A DNA stretch of 64,000 nucleotides from Alphaproteobacteria bacterium (GTDB taxonomy: Bacteria; Pseudomonadota; Alphaproteobacteria; Rhodospirillales; Rhodospirillaceae), in contig WLXB01000003.1 of the NCBI GenBank assembly GCA_012103295.1, positions 1-64,000 on the forward strand, in the 5' to 3' direction. Below are positions 16,491 to 25,949 of the stretch, piece by piece; the stretch's first letter is position 1, and the number at the start of each line of letters is the position of its first letter. The translations under genes were made by a program, and so were the position numbers. The notes under the pieces were generated by a model, which worked only from the letters and a program-made list of their open reading frames with translations, was not told where the DNA came from and did not search any database.

Positions 16491-17543
16491 ATGCGTCACT
16501 TATTTTTAGCTTTGGTGTTTCTGCCGTGTTTCGCCGCCACGGCGACGGCGCAAGATCAACCGCCGCTGCAGCGGGATCTGATGATCATCAGCGAGCTGTT
16601 TCCAGGCACCTACGACAACATGGAACAGGTGTATTTTGATAACCGGTTAGAGGTATCGGAGGACATCAGGCACGAGCGCGTGTCGTCGGAGGTGCGCCGC
16701 ATCCCCAACGACCGGTTTGGTGAGAATGCGTTCTTCATTCTGGATTATTGGTTCGAGCAAGATCGTTGGCACCCACGCATCTATTCGTTTCATGTTGACC
16801 AAGCAGAGAACGCGATCCGGATGAGACTTCACTCTTTTGCTGGATTTGATCGCACGCCGTACCTGAGGGCGCACGAAGACCTCTCGGCGCTGGATAGCTT
16901 ATCGCCGGATGATCTGACAAACCTTGCGCAGTGCGATCTGTTCTGGCGCCAATCCGTCGGCGGCTATCACGCGAAGATGAAAGACAAAGCCTGTGTCTAT
17001 GAAGAACAAGGCGAGACCGTCTACGCCGACTATCAAATGATGCTGAGTGATCGGGCGCTGTGGAAGGGCGATGTCATTCGCCGGGTGTCAGACGACAGTC
17101 AAATCAATTCCGAACCCGAGGTGTTGCACAAACAACTCAAGGCGCGCCACTTTACCTGCAACATGTCGTTTAGCGGTGAGACGGGAAAGAAAGAAAATTT
17201 TGGTCGCATTCCAATTCATGACCAAGGTGGCCTGCATTTTGTGTCACGCCCGACAAAGGAAAAACCTGACCGCCAGATCGGCATACGTCTGCGCAACGTA
17301 GATTGGGCAATGAACAACACCGCCACCGGGTTCACCAATGATGTTTTTGTTATGTACATTGTCGAGCGGGCCAGCGGGCAAAAAGACCGCAATGTCACTT
17401 ACACGTGGGGCGCACCAGAAGAAACAAGTGTAGGGCTAAATCTGCAGTGGCTTTTGGCGTCGTGCTACATCACGCCGCAAAACCAGACCCGTCCATATCT
17501 TACGAGAACCCCAGCAGGCCCCTGGCAAAGTCCGTCGCCGTAA
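16491..17543 (+). CDS. CpcT/CpeT-like exported protein
   Basis: 350 residues with a signal peptide (MRHLFLALVFLPCFAATATA, then QDQPP). The mature part resembles the CpcT/CpeT chromophore-lyase family: 'LFPGTYDNMEQ' near the start, 'PRIYSFHVDQAENAIRMRL' as the next strands, and the Cys-containing 'AQCDLFWRQSVGGYHAKMKD' region with 'KACVYEEQGETVYADYQMML'. Cyanobacterial members attach bilins to phycobiliproteins, which this organism shows no sign of having. The start has GGAGG 7 bases upstream. The last 44 bases overlap the 3' end of the convergent ftsY. Confidence 0.72.
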   Translation: MRHLFLALVFLPCFAATATAQDQPPLQRDLMIISELFPGTYDNMEQVYFDNRLEVSEDIRHERVSSEVRRIPNDRFGENAFFILDYWFEQDRWHPRIYSFHVDQAENAIRMRLHSFAGFDRTPYLRAHEDLSALDSLSPDDLTNLAQCDLFWRQSVGGYHAKMKDKACVYEEQGETVYADYQMMLSDRALWKGDVIRRVSDDSQINSEPEVLHKQLKARHFTCNMSFSGETGKKENFGRIPIHDQGGLHFVSRPTKEKPDRQIGIRLRNVDWAMNNTATGFTNDVFVMYIVERASGQKDRNVTYTWGAPEETSVGLNLQWLLASCYITPQNQTRPYLTRTPAGPWQSPSP

Positions 17544-18450
17544 ACGGGCGCAAATCATCAACGCCTTCGCCAACGCCGAGATAATGCACAGGGAGGCCGA
17601 ATTTCTCTGCTAGGGCCACGACCACACCGCCTTTGGCGGTACCGTCAACTTTGGTCAACACTAAACCGGTGACGCCGGCGACGTCCTGAAACGCTTCCAC
17701 TTGTGAGTGGGCATTTTGTCCAACGGTGGCATCCAGCACCAACAGCACAGCATGGGGTGCGGTCTCATCCTTCTTTTTGATGACGCGGACGATCTTAGCC
17801 AACTCGGCCATCAGGTTATCTTTGTTTTGCAGTCGACCGGCCGTGTCGATGAGCAGCACGTCGTCGGCCCTGGCTGACGCCTCGTTAAGTGCATCGAAGG
17901 CAAGGCCCGCAGCATCAGAGCCGGTTTCGCGGGCAATCACGGGAGCGCCGGTGCGTTGGCCCCAGACTTGTAGCTGTTCCACAGCGGCTGCACGAAATGT
18001 ATCGCCAGCGGTTAGCGTGACGCGTCGGCCATCATCCCTGAATTGTTTAGTGAGTTTGCCGATGGTGGTGGTCTTACCGGCACCGTTGACGCCAACCACC
18101 AGAATGACAAACGGCTTCTTAGTTGCATCTATGTCGAGGGGTAGCGCAACGGGCTCTAGAGATTGAGCAATGTCGTCTGCGAAGGCCGTGCGCACTTCGT
18201 CTTCCGTGACATCTTTGCCAAACCGGGTCTTGGCCAGATTAGCAGTGAGCCGTGCGGCCGTCGCGGCACCAAGGTCGGCTGTGATCAAAAGCTCTTCCAG
18301 ATCTTCTAGCGCTGCGTCGTCTAGTTTGCGCTTAGTAACTAGGTCGCCAATGCCGCCGACCAGCTTTGCAGAAGATTTTCTCAAGCCCGCGGTTAATCGG
18401 CCAAGCCAGCCGACTTTCTTTTCAGTATTCGAGGGGGGCAGGCCAGTCAC
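17500..18450 (-). CDS. ftsY: Signal recognition particle receptor FtsY
   Basis: 316-residue SRP GTPase that docks ribosome-nascent-chain complexes at the membrane. After a short N domain, the G domain shows 'GVNGAGKTTTIGKL' (G1), 'DTAGRLQNKDNLMAEL' (G3), 'TKVDGTAKGG' (G4) and 'GVGEGVDDLRPF' (C-terminal). The acidic A domain of E. coli FtsY is absent, as usual in alphaproteobacteria. The GTG at 18450 is the start. It is 3 bases after mtaB; its 3' end overlaps the CpcT-like gene by 44 bases. Confidence 0.96.
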   Translation of the reverse strand: MTGLPPSNTEKKVGWLGRLTAGLRKSSAKLVGGIGDLVTKRKLDDAALEDLEELLITADLGAATAARLTANLAKTRFGKDVTEDEVRTAFADDIAQSLEPVALPLDIDATKKPFVILVVGVNGAGKTTTIGKLTKQFRDDGRRVTLTAGDTFRAAAVEQLQVWGQRTGAPVIARETGSDAAGLAFDALNEASARADDVLLIDTAGRLQNKDNLMAELAKIVRVIKKKDETAPHAVLLVLDATVGQNAHSQVEAFQDVAGVTGLVLTKVDGTAKGGVVVALAEKFGLPVHYLGVGEGVDDLRPFTATDFARGLLGFS

Positions 18451-18453
18451 TTT

Positions 18454-19725
18454 TTAGGCGGCGATCAATTGGCCACTGGTGGTCGACGCGATGGTGACGT
18501 CAATCAATGTGCCTGGTTCAAAGGTTTTGGAAACACGCACGGGAACGAAGTGCTCGCTGTTACCTACACCGTTGTCTTCCATCAAGACGGAGGCTTGGCT
18601 GCCAACACGGCTCTCAAGGAATCTACCCATGGCAACTTTTCCGGCAGCGCGGAGTTTAGCAGCACGGCCCTTGATGACCGCTTTGTCGACCTGGGGCATG
18701 CGGGCTGCTGGCGTGCCTTCGCGCACCGAGTAAGGAAAGATGTGGAGATGCGTTAGGCTTGCGTCGTGGACGAGCGCGAGTGTGTTCTCAAACTGCTCAT
18801 CGGTTTCGGTCGGAAAGCCGGCAATGATGTCGGCGCCGAACACTGCGTCTGGCCGGATTGACCGGATACGATTGCAGAATGCGATTATGTCCCCGCGGAG
18901 GTGTCGGCGCTTCATGCGTTTGAGAATGACGTCGTCTCCGGCCTGCGCTGAAATGTGGAAGTGCGGCAGCAGGCGTGACTCGTTGGCGATGACGTGGAAT
19001 AGGTCGTCATCGGCTTCGGCAGGATCGAGAGAGGAAAGACGAAGGCGTGGGAGTTCGGGCACCGCGGCCAATAGACGCTTGATCATTTGGCCCAGCGTCG
19101 GTGTTCCCGGTAAATCGCTGCCATAGCCCGTAATATCGACACCGGTCAGCACAATTTCCTTATGACCGGCGGCAACAAGGTCGCGTACTTCATCGAATAA
19201 ACGGCCCATCGGGACACTACGGTTGTTGCCCCGGGCGAAAGGAATAATGCAGAAGGTGCAGCGATGATCGCAGCCTTGTTGAATTTGAACGAAAGCCCGC
19301 GTCCGGCCGTCAAACCCCTCCACTAAATGTGATGCCGTTTCCTCTACCGTCATGATGTCGCTGACTAGGATAGGGGCATGATTGTCGACAGCAAAACTTT
19401 CGGCCTTCATTTTGTGCTCGTTGCCGATCACCCGGTCGACCTCCGGCATTGCGGCGTAGGCCTTCGGGTCCAACTGAACAGCACATCCTGTCGCGATAAT
19501 TTCAGCGTCTGGATTCTTGCGCCGCAACCGCCTTAGGGATTGTCGACCTTGGCGCTCTGCTTCTTGAGTGACGGCGCAGGTGTTGACGATAATCGCGTTG
19601 TCGCGGCCAGCCTTTTCCGCATGCCGCCGCATCACCTCGGATTCATAGGTGTTCAACCGGCAGCCGAAGCTGACCACCTGCGGCCCCGCTTCTGTTTGCG
19701 CACGGTTTTTTTGCGCTATCGTCAC
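18454..19725 (-). CDS. mtaB: tRNA t6A37 methylthiotransferase (MtaB)
   Basis: 423-residue radical-SAM enzyme converting t6A37 to ms2t6A37 in tRNAs that read ANN codons. The N-terminal UPF0004 domain has its cluster Cys in 'SFGCRLNTYES', 'NTCAVTQEAERQ' and 'ATGCAVQ'. The radical SAM motif is C-x3-C-x2-C in 'CDHRCTFCIIPFARG'. A C-terminal TRAM domain follows. It begins with GTG, overlapping the dapF stop by 4 bases, and is followed by ftsY; dapF-mtaB-ftsY is an ordinary alphaproteobacterial order. Confidence 0.94.
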   Translation of the reverse strand: MTIAQKNRAQTEAGPQVVSFGCRLNTYESEVMRRHAEKAGRDNAIIVNTCAVTQEAERQGRQSLRRLRRKNPDAEIIATGCAVQLDPKAYAAMPEVDRVIGNEHKMKAESFAVDNHAPILVSDIMTVEETASHLVEGFDGRTRAFVQIQQGCDHRCTFCIIPFARGNNRSVPMGRLFDEVRDLVAAGHKEIVLTGVDITGYGSDLPGTPTLGQMIKRLLAAVPELPRLRLSSLDPAEADDDLFHVIANESRLLPHFHISAQAGDDVILKRMKRRHLRGDIIAFCNRIRSIRPDAVFGADIIAGFPTETDEQFENTLALVHDASLTHLHIFPYSVREGTPAARMPQVDKAVIKGRAAKLRAAGKVAMGRFLESRVGSQASVLMEDNGVGNSEHFVPVRVSKTFEPGTLIDVTIASTTSGQLIAA

Positions 19726-20570
19726 GTCAACAACTCGCGGTCGAGAATACCGGAAAACGTTTCGGCCACGGGTCCGGTCATCACCACGTGTCCATCGTCA
19801 CGCCATAGGATATGAAGGTCGCCGCCATCGAGTGTCACGGTGACGGCGCGATCTGTCAGCTCTCGTCGAGCCGTGGCGACGCCAACAGCACAGGCGCCAG
19901 TCCCGCAGGCTTGGGTGATGCCGACGCCGCGTTCCCAAACCCGCATGCGGACATGGGAGCGATTCAACACCTGGACGATCTCAACATTGGTGTGCTTGGG
20001 AAACAGCGCATGGGTTTCTATCGTTGGCCCCAGTTCGGACAGCTCGACGTTGTCGACATCGTCGACAAAGAACACCACATGCGGGTTGCCCATGTTCACG
20101 GCGACCGGGTTGGAGAGACTGCCCACAACCAAATCCAAGTGAGCGGTGTTTTCTTCCATCGTGAGGGGGATGTCTTGCCAGTCGAGCTTGGCCGGACCCA
20201 TATCGACAGCCACAAGGTCACCGTCTGCGCGTGATGCGGAAACCGGCCCAGCCAGCGTTTCTAGGACCACCTCATCCTTGTCCATGTCATCCATGACCAG
20301 GGCAGCAATGCAGCGGGCGCCGTTGCCACAAGACGACACGACACCGCCGTCGGCATTGCGGACGGTCATAAAGGCGTCGCCTTCGGCTTGCGGTGGCTCA
20401 ATAATCAGAAGTTGGTCAAATCCGACCCCGGTGCGACGATCAGCGATGGCCCGCACCTGACTATCACCCAGTTCTAAGGGCCGGGCGCGGGCGTCCAGCA
20501 CGACAAAATCGTTGCCGAGACCGTGCATTTTGCGGAAGGGCAAGCCCTCTATGGTCGAACCAGTTGTCAT
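19722..20570 (-). CDS. dapF: Diaminopimelate epimerase (DapF)
   Basis: 282-residue cofactor-independent epimerase that makes meso-diaminopimelate for lysine and peptidoglycan. Both catalytic Cys are visible: Cys81 in 'SSCGNGARCIAALV' and the second in 'TQACGTGACAVGVATARREL'. 'KMHGLGNDFVVLDAR' starts the fold. The ATG at 20570 gives a normal length; a TTG at 20600 would add ten residues, and neither start has a clear ribosome-binding site. It is the first gene of dapF-mtaB-ftsY. Confidence 0.95.
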   Translation of the reverse strand: MTTGSTIEGLPFRKMHGLGNDFVVLDARARPLELGDSQVRAIADRRTGVGFDQLLIIEPPQAEGDAFMTVRNADGGVVSSCGNGARCIAALVMDDMDKDEVVLETLAGPVSASRADGDLVAVDMGPAKLDWQDIPLTMEENTAHLDLVVGSLSNPVAVNMGNPHVVFFVDDVDNVELSELGPTIETHALFPKHTNVEIVQVLNRSHVRMRVWERGVGITQACGTGACAVGVATARRELTDRAVTVTLDGGDLHILWRDDGHVVMTGPVAETFSGILDRELLT

Positions 20571-20649
20571 GGCCGGTTTATATGGGGCCGGAGGGGCCAA
20601 AGTCCAGCATGAGGAAAGCCTCGGAAAACCGGTTTTTTCGCGGATTTCC

Positions 20650-20678
20650 TTGACTCACCAGCCCCAAACCCGTAAATC
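20650..20678 (+). promoter_or_regulatory. Promoter of the ffh operon
   Basis: TTGACT (20650-20655), 17 bases, TAAATC (20673-20678). The predicted leader before ffh is about 145 bases. Confidence 0.6.
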
Positions 20679-20749
20679 CCGCCCGTCTGGCCCAAATAGG
20701 TCAGGCACAGGATTCACTTTTCTTCGGGCATCCTGCTCTTGAGGGGGTC

Positions 20750-20779
20750 CGCCAGTCCGCGAGGGTTCGCGCACTGGCG
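20750..20779 (+). promoter_or_regulatory. Long hairpin in the ffh leader
   Basis: CGCCAGT-C-CGCGA, loop GGGT, TCGCG-C-ACTGGCG: 12 base pairs with a single C-C mismatch. It lies between the promoter and the ffh start. It is followed by a loose T-containing stretch, not a clean T-run, so it may be an attenuator, a protein-binding site or a stability element. Confidence 0.5.
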
Positions 20780-20829
20780 CGTTTCTCGTTGGGGCAAAGG
20801 GATCCCGCCAAAGGGACGCTACGTACGGC

Positions 20830-22239
20830 ATGTTTGACGGTCTGTCACAACGGCTAGGCTCAGTCTTCGACACCCTCACCAAGCGGGGGGCGCTGAAGGA
20901 AGACGACGTGCGCGCCGCCATGCGCGAAGTCCGTGTTGCCTTGCTCGAAGCCGATGTCGCCCTGCCGGTGGTTAAAGACTTCGTCGAAAAAGCGACAGAA
21001 AAGGCTGTTGGCGAACAGGTAATCCGCTCGGTTACGCCGGGTCAGATGGTCATTAAGATCGTCCATGACTGCATGGTCGACATGCTGGTCGGGGATGATG
21101 AGGCGGCGTCTGAACTAAACCTTCGTGCCGCACCGCCGGTACCGTTCCTGATGGTCGGGCTGCAAGGCTCTGGCAAAACCACAACCACCGCTAAAATCGC
21201 CCGCCATCTTCAGACCAAAGAAAAGAAACGTGTGTTGATGGCGTCTTTGGACGTGTATCGCCCAGCCGCCATGGAGCAACTGGCTGCACTTGGCCAGCAG
21301 GCCAATGTCATCACATTGCCCATTGTTGCGAGCCAAAAGCCGGTCGATATCGCCAAGCGTGCGATGGACGAGGGTCGCAAGGGTGGCTTTGATGTCGTCG
21401 TCCTTGATACCGCCGGTCGCACAACCATCGATCAAGCGCTGATGGATGAAGTGACACAAGTCCGCGATGCGGTTTCTCCCGTCGAAACCTTGCTGGTCGC
21501 CGACGCGATGACCGGTCAGGACGCGGTCGCGACAGCAACTGCATTCCAAGAGAAAGTTGGCATTACGGGTATTGCACTAACGCGTGTTGATGGTGATGCC
21601 CGCGGTGGTGCGGCCTTGTCTATGCGCGCTGTGACCGGTGTGCCGATCAAGGTCATGGGTACCGGCGAAAAAACCGACGCCATGGAAGGCTTCCATGCCG
21701 AACGGATTGCTGGACGCATTCTTGGCATGGGCGATGTTGTAAGCCTGGTTGAGAAGGCTTCCGAAACCATTGACGAAGAAGAAGCCGAGCGGTTGGCCAA
21801 GCGTATGATGGAGGGTCAATTTGATCTCAACGACCTTCTCTCTCAATTGCGTCAGCTCCAGAAGATGGGCGACATGAAAGGCCTGCTCGGCATGTTGCCG
21901 GGCATGGGCAAAATGGCCAAGCAGATCAAGCAAGCTGATGTCGACCCCAAAATGATTAAACGCCAAGAGGCGATGCTGCTGTCGATGACGCCCAATGAGC
22001 GCCGTCAACCTGCGCTGATCAAGGCGTCACGAAAGAAACGCATCGCATCTGGATCGGGAATGGCGGTGCAAGACGTCAACCGTTTGCTCAAACAGCATCA
22101 GCAAATGGCGACGGTGATGAAACAAATGAAAAAGAAGGGTCTCGCAGGAATGTTCTCTGGCGGCGGTATGCCAGGGGCCGGTCTTGGTGGAGGTCTCCCT
22201 GGTGGATTACCGCAAGGTCTTCCGTTCCGGGGGCGTTAA
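20830..22239 (+). CDS. ffh: Signal recognition particle protein Ffh
   Basis: 469-residue SRP54 GTPase that binds signal sequences and SRP RNA. The G domain shows 'GLQGSGKTTTTAKIARHL' (G1), 'DTAGRTTIDQALMDE' (G3) and 'TRVDGDARGG' (G4). The M domain has Met-rich helices and the RNA-binding pattern 'KASRKKRIASGSGMAVQDVN', and ends in a Gly/Pro/Leu-rich tail. It is the first gene of the run ffh-rpsP-rimM-trmD-rplS-leuC. Confidence 0.97.
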   Translation: MFDGLSQRLGSVFDTLTKRGALKEDDVRAAMREVRVALLEADVALPVVKDFVEKATEKAVGEQVIRSVTPGQMVIKIVHDCMVDMLVGDDEAASELNLRAAPPVPFLMVGLQGSGKTTTTAKIARHLQTKEKKRVLMASLDVYRPAAMEQLAALGQQANVITLPIVASQKPVDIAKRAMDEGRKGGFDVVVLDTAGRTTIDQALMDEVTQVRDAVSPVETLLVADAMTGQDAVATATAFQEKVGITGIALTRVDGDARGGAALSMRAVTGVPIKVMGTGEKTDAMEGFHAERIAGRILGMGDVVSLVEKASETIDEEEAERLAKRMMEGQFDLNDLLSQLRQLQKMGDMKGLLGMLPGMGKMAKQIKQADVDPKMIKRQEAMLLSMTPNERRQPALIKASRKKRIASGSGMAVQDVNRLLKQHQQMATVMKQMKKKGLAGMFSGGGMPGAGLGGGLPGGLPQGLPFRGR

Positions 22240-22295
22240 CAAAACATGCAACAGAAACAAATTAATCAAATTTCGATCAACAAGGAGCAAGACGT

Positions 22296-22784
22296 ATGAG
22301 TCTTCGTATTCGTTTATCCCGGGGTGGGGCCAAGAAGCGTCCGTACTACCGGATCGTAGTGGCTGATAGCCGCTCGCCGCGTGACGGCCGTTTTATTGAA
22401 CGGCTTGGTGCGTACAATCCGGTGCTGCCCAGTGATCACAAAGATCGCGTTATTCTGAAGGAAGAGCGCATTCGTCATTGGCTTGGTCTTGGTGCTTTGC
22501 CAAGCACGCGTGTTCATCGCTTCCTTGCCAAGGCGGGCATTTTGGATGCGTTGCCCATTCCCGAGCAGACCAAGCAAGACAAGCCAAAGGCTAAAGCTCA
22601 AGAGCGCCTGCGCGAAGCTGAAGAATCAGCTAAGTCTGCCGCTGAGGCAGCCGCCGCTGAAGCTGCGGCACCAGCCCCTGCTCCGGAACCTGAAGCGCCT
22701 GCCGAAGCTCCGGCTGAGGATGCAAAAGCTGAAGAAGCACCAGCAGAAGAGGCAGCGCCTGCCGAGGAAAAAGCGGACGCGTAA
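22296..22784 (+). CDS. rpsP: 30S ribosomal protein S16 with acidic Ala/Glu/Pro tail
   Basis: The first 85 residues are standard S16 ('[20 protein letters not shown]', '[13 protein letters not shown]', '[15 protein letters not shown]'). About 75 further residues form a low-complexity, mostly acidic extension of Ala, Glu and Pro with a short basic start. Total length 162, about twice that of E. coli S16 (82). Alphaproteobacterial S16 proteins often have extensions, so this is a tail and not a frameshift. It is preceded by AAGGAGC and lies between ffh and rimM. Confidence 0.96.
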   Translation: MSLRIRLSRGGAKKRPYYRIVVADSRSPRDGRFIERLGAYNPVLPSDHKDRVILKEERIRHWLGLGALPSTRVHRFLAKAGILDALPIPEQTKQDKPKAKAQERLREAEESAKSAAEAAAAEAAAPAPAPEPEAPAEAPAEDAKAEEAPAEEAAPAEEKADA

Positions 22785-22801
22785 TGATTGGGTCGTGAGT
22801 G

Positions 22802-23344
22802 ATGTCCTCTGGCGACACACGGGTTTGTCTTGGTGTCATTGTTGGTGCGCGCGGCCTTAAGGGCGATGTTCGCATCAAGAGTTTCACCGCAGACCCTCAA
22901 GATGTCGCCGCCTATGGGCCGCTCATGATCGACGACGGGTCGACGATGACGCTAAAGATTACCGGTGAGGCCAAAGGTGTTGTGATTGGTCGCATCAAAG
23001 GTGTTGAGGACCGCACCAAGGTCGAGGCACTGAAGGGACAAAACCTGTACGTGGAGCGCGGGGCGCTTCCCGAGACGGGAGATGAGGAAGAGTTTTATCA
23101 TGCCGACCTGGTTGGCATTAGGGTTGAGGACGAAACAGGTCAAGAATGCGGAACGGTGAGTGCCATATACGATTTCGTAGCAGGCGACATGGTCGACCTG
23201 CGTCTGCCGAATGGGCGCACTGTGCTGGTGCCGTTCACATCGGCGGCTGTGCCGACAGTGGACATCGCCGGCGGCAGAATGGTCGTGATGGCATCGGCTC
23301 TGGCCGCGGCGGAAGACGAGCCAGTTCAGGACAACACGCCATGA
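22802..23344 (+). CDS. rimM: Ribosome maturation factor RimM
   Basis: 180-residue 16S rRNA-processing factor that assists 30S head assembly and binds S19. The N-terminal RimM domain has '[20 protein letters not shown]', and the C-terminal PRC-barrel has '[14 protein letters not shown]' and '[19 protein letters not shown]'. The ATG at 22802 follows a GTG at 22799; either could be used. Its last codons overlap the trmD start by 4 bases (ATGA), giving translational coupling. Confidence 0.95.
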   Translation: MSSGDTRVCLGVIVGARGLKGDVRIKSFTADPQDVAAYGPLMIDDGSTMTLKITGEAKGVVIGRIKGVEDRTKVEALKGQNLYVERGALPETGDEEEFYHADLVGIRVEDETGQECGTVSAIYDFVAGDMVDLRLPNGRTVLVPFTSAAVPTVDIAGGRMVVMASALAAAEDEPVQDNTP

Positions 23345-24060
23345 CCCGGACCACACCTTTCCAAGCGTCAGTGCTGACCCTTTTCCCGGAAATGTTCCCC
23401 GGCCCCCTTGGTGCCTCTTTGGCTGGCAAGGCCACAGACGACGGCCTGTGGGGCTTGGAAACAGTAGACATACGGGGCTTTGCGCGCGATAAACACCGCT
23501 CCGTCGACGACACCCCTTTTGGGGGCGGCGCCGGCATGGTGATGCGGCCCGATGTTATCGATGCTGCGCTTCATCAGGCCCATTCCGACGGCCGGCCGTT
23601 GATTTATTTAACCCCGCGCGGACGCTTGTTTGATCAGGCTGCGGCGCGGACTCTGGCCAAGGCCGATGGGGTGACCCTCCTCTGCGGACGCTACGAAGGT
23701 GTCGACCAGAGGGTCATTGAAGCCTGGGATATGGATGAAGTCAGCGTTGGTGATTTCGTTCTATCCGGTGGTGAAGCAGCGGCGATTACGGTTCTCGATG
23801 CGGTGGTCCGGCTGCTCCCCGGTGTGATGGGGAGCTCTGACTCGCTGACAGAAGAAAGTTTCGAAACGGGGATGCTGGAGTATCCCCACTACACACGGCC
23901 AGAAGAATGGAACGGCCGTGCGGTGCCCGAGGTTTTGAAATCCGGTCACCACAAAAATATTGAAACCTGGCGCCAGGACCAGGCTGAATCGATAACCCGC
24001 ACACGGCGGCCTGATCTGTGGGATCAGCACGTGGCGGCAGGAACGAACAAGAAAGGTTGA
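23341..24060 (+). CDS. trmD: tRNA (guanosine37-N1)-methyltransferase TrmD
   Basis: 239-residue SPOUT-class methyltransferase that makes m1G37, preventing frameshifts. The trefoil-knot SAM site is visible in '[17 protein letters not shown]' and '[20 protein letters not shown]'. The early part has the usual '[18 protein letters not shown]'. The ATG at 23341 overlaps rimM. A longer frame from 23146 lies inside rimM and was rejected. Confidence 0.97.
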   Translation: MTRTTPFQASVLTLFPEMFPGPLGASLAGKATDDGLWGLETVDIRGFARDKHRSVDDTPFGGGAGMVMRPDVIDAALHQAHSDGRPLIYLTPRGRLFDQAAARTLAKADGVTLLCGRYEGVDQRVIEAWDMDEVSVGDFVLSGGEAAAITVLDAVVRLLPGVMGSSDSLTEESFETGMLEYPHYTRPEEWNGRAVPEVLKSGHHKNIETWRQDQAESITRTRRPDLWDQHVAAGTNKKG

Positions 24061-24065
24061 GGACA

Positions 24066-24491
24066 ATGAACACGATTCAACAACTCGAGCAGGAACAAAT
24101 TGCTCAACTGACTGAAGGCAAAGACATTCCCGACTTCACTCCCGGCGACACACTTCGGGTGCACGTTAAGGTGAAGGAAGGTCAACGCGAACGTATCCAG
24201 GCCTACGAAGGCGTCTGCATCGCGCGCAAGAATTCTGGCCTCAATTCAGCATTCACCGTGCGGAAGATCTCTTTCGGTGAAGGTGTCGAGCGTGTGTTCC
24301 CGCTCTATGCGCCAATCATCGATCACATCGAGTTGGTGCGCCACGGTCGAGTGCGCCGCGCCAAGCTTTACTATTTGCGTAGTCGTCGCGGCAAATCTGC
24401 CCGTATCGCAGAAGATGCTGCAGCGGTGCAAAAAGAGCGTGAAGCCAACAAGGCTGCTAAGGCTGCAAAAGCTGAAGCAGCTAAGGCCTAA
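24066..24491 (+). CDS. rplS: 50S ribosomal protein L19
   Basis: 141 residues; the L19 core covers about 1-117, with '[16 protein letters not shown]', '[16 protein letters not shown]' and '[17 protein letters not shown]'. It ends in a Lys/Ala-rich tail of about 20 residues. GAGGACA precedes the ATG at 24066. It lies 5 bases after trmD and 42 before leuC, with no terminator in between, so leuCDB may be transcribed from the ribosomal operon. Confidence 0.97.
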   Translation: MNTIQQLEQEQIAQLTEGKDIPDFTPGDTLRVHVKVKEGQRERIQAYEGVCIARKNSGLNSAFTVRKISFGEGVERVFPLYAPIIDHIELVRHGRVRRAKLYYLRSRRGKSARIAEDAAAVQKEREANKAAKAAKAEAAKA

Positions 24492-24533
24492 AGCGGGCCG
24501 CATTCGTCGAGATTCTTTACTGGGTGCTTTGTT

Positions 24534-25949
24534 ATGGCTCAGCCGCGCACGTTGTATGATAAGTTGTGGGACAGCCACGCCGTCCATCAGGATGATGATG
24601 GCGGGACCCTCATCTATATCGATCTGCATCTGACTCACGAGGTCACGACGCCCCAGGCCTATGAAGGCTTGCGGTTGGCGAACCGTCAATTGCATCGCAC
24701 GGATAAGACTATCGCCGTGCCTGATCACAACGTGCCGAGCACACCCGACCGAATGGAGAAAATCGAGGACCCCGAAAGCCGCTTACAGCTCGAGACTCTT
24801 AAGACGAACAGTGAAGACTTTGGTGTCGAGTACATCCCCATGGACGATATCCGCCAGGGTATTGTGCACATCATCGGGCCGGAACAGGGGCTGACTCAGC
24901 CGGGCATGACCATCGTTTGTGGCGATAGTCATACGGCGACACATGGCGCATTTGGGGCGCTGGCTTTTGGTATCGGCACGTCCGACGTTGAGCACACGTT
25001 GGCGACCCAGACTCTTTCCATGCAGAAGTCGAAGAACATGCTGGTGCGCGTTGATGGCAAGTTGCCGATCGGAACGACGTCCAAGGATTTGATCCTCGCC
25101 ATCATCGGTCGCATCGGTACTGCCGGTGGTACCGGGCATGTCATCGAATACCAAGGCGAAGCGTTTTCCGACCTGTCCATGGAAGGGCGGATGACGGTGT
25201 GCAACATGACCATCGAAGGTGGTGCCCGCGCCGGTCTGATTGCCCCTGACGAAAAAACCTTTGAATACCTGAAGGGTAAACCCCGGTCACCCAAGAGCAA
25301 TGCTTGGGAAGCGGCTGTTGAATACTGGAAAACCCTCAAGACGGATGACGGCGCCAAGTTTGATAAAGAAGTCATCATCAAGGCTGAAGAGATTATCCCA
25401 CACGTTACATGGGGAACATCGCCGGAAGACGTGTTGCCGATCACAGCCTCAGTGCCGAACCCGGATGGTATGACGGACCCGAACAAGAAGTCCGGCACGC
25501 AACGCTCGCTCGAGTACATGGGCCTGACTGCGGATACACCGCTTGATGGTATTCCCGTCGACAAAGTGTTTATCGGGTCGTGTACCAACGGTCGTATTGA
25601 AGACCTTCGTGCTGCAGCGGGTGTGATCAAGGGTCACAACGTTGCTGATACTGTGCAAATGCTCGTGGTGCCCGGGTCGGGTTTGGTCAAGCATCAGGCC
25701 GAGGAAGAGGGCTTGGACGAGATTTTCCTGGCGGCTGGTGCAGAATGGCGCGAGCCCAGTTGTTCCATGTGTCTCGGTATGAATCCCGATATTCTGCAAC
25801 CAGGCGAACGGTGTGCATCGACATCAAACCGTAATTTCGAGGGCCGCCAAGGCCGTGGCGGGCGCACTCACCTGTTAAGTCCAGAAATGGCCGCCGCAGC
25901 TGCGGTAACGGGTCATTTGACCGACGTGCGCAAGGTGGTATCCCGGTGA
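24534..25949 (+). CDS. leuC: 3-isopropylmalate dehydratase large subunit (LeuC)
   Basis: 471-residue aconitase-type subunit that isomerises 2- to 3-isopropylmalate together with LeuD. '[20 protein letters not shown]' is the conserved active-site loop. The 4Fe-4S cluster Cys are in '[14 protein letters not shown]' and '[11 protein letters not shown]'. Full length for the family. The stop overlaps the GTG start of the small gene at 25946 by 4 bases (GTGA). Confidence 0.97.
   Translation: MAQPRTLYDKLWDSHAVHQDDDGGTLIYIDLHLTHEVTTPQAYEGLRLANRQLHRTDKTIAVPDHNVPSTPDRMEKIEDPESRLQLETLKTNSEDFGVEYIPMDDIRQGIVHIIGPEQGLTQPGMTIVCGDSHTATHGAFGALAFGIGTSDVEHTLATQTLSMQKSKNMLVRVDGKLPIGTTSKDLILAIIGRIGTAGGTGHVIEYQGEAFSDLSMEGRMTVCNMTIEGGARAGLIAPDEKTFEYLKGKPRSPKSNAWEAAVEYWKTLKTDDGAKFDKEVIIKAEEIIPHVTWGTSPEDVLPITASVPNPDGMTDPNKKSGTQRSLEYMGLTADTPLDGIPVDKVFIGSCTNGRIEDLRAAAGVIKGHNVADTVQMLVVPGSGLVKHQAEEEGLDEIFLAAGAEWREPSCSMCLGMNPDILQPGERCASTSNRNFEGRQGRGGRTHLLSPEMAAAAAVTGHLTDVRKVVSR

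Noticed and set aside
20679..20829. 4.5S SRP RNA gene ahead of ffh
   Set aside because: The region folds into a hairpin, but the conserved SRP RNA core (GGAAGCAGCC-like tetraloop region) is not present.
22598..22900. Minus-strand frames opposite the S16 tail and rimM start
   Set aside because: They come from the repetitive Ala/Glu codons of the S16 tail read in antisense.
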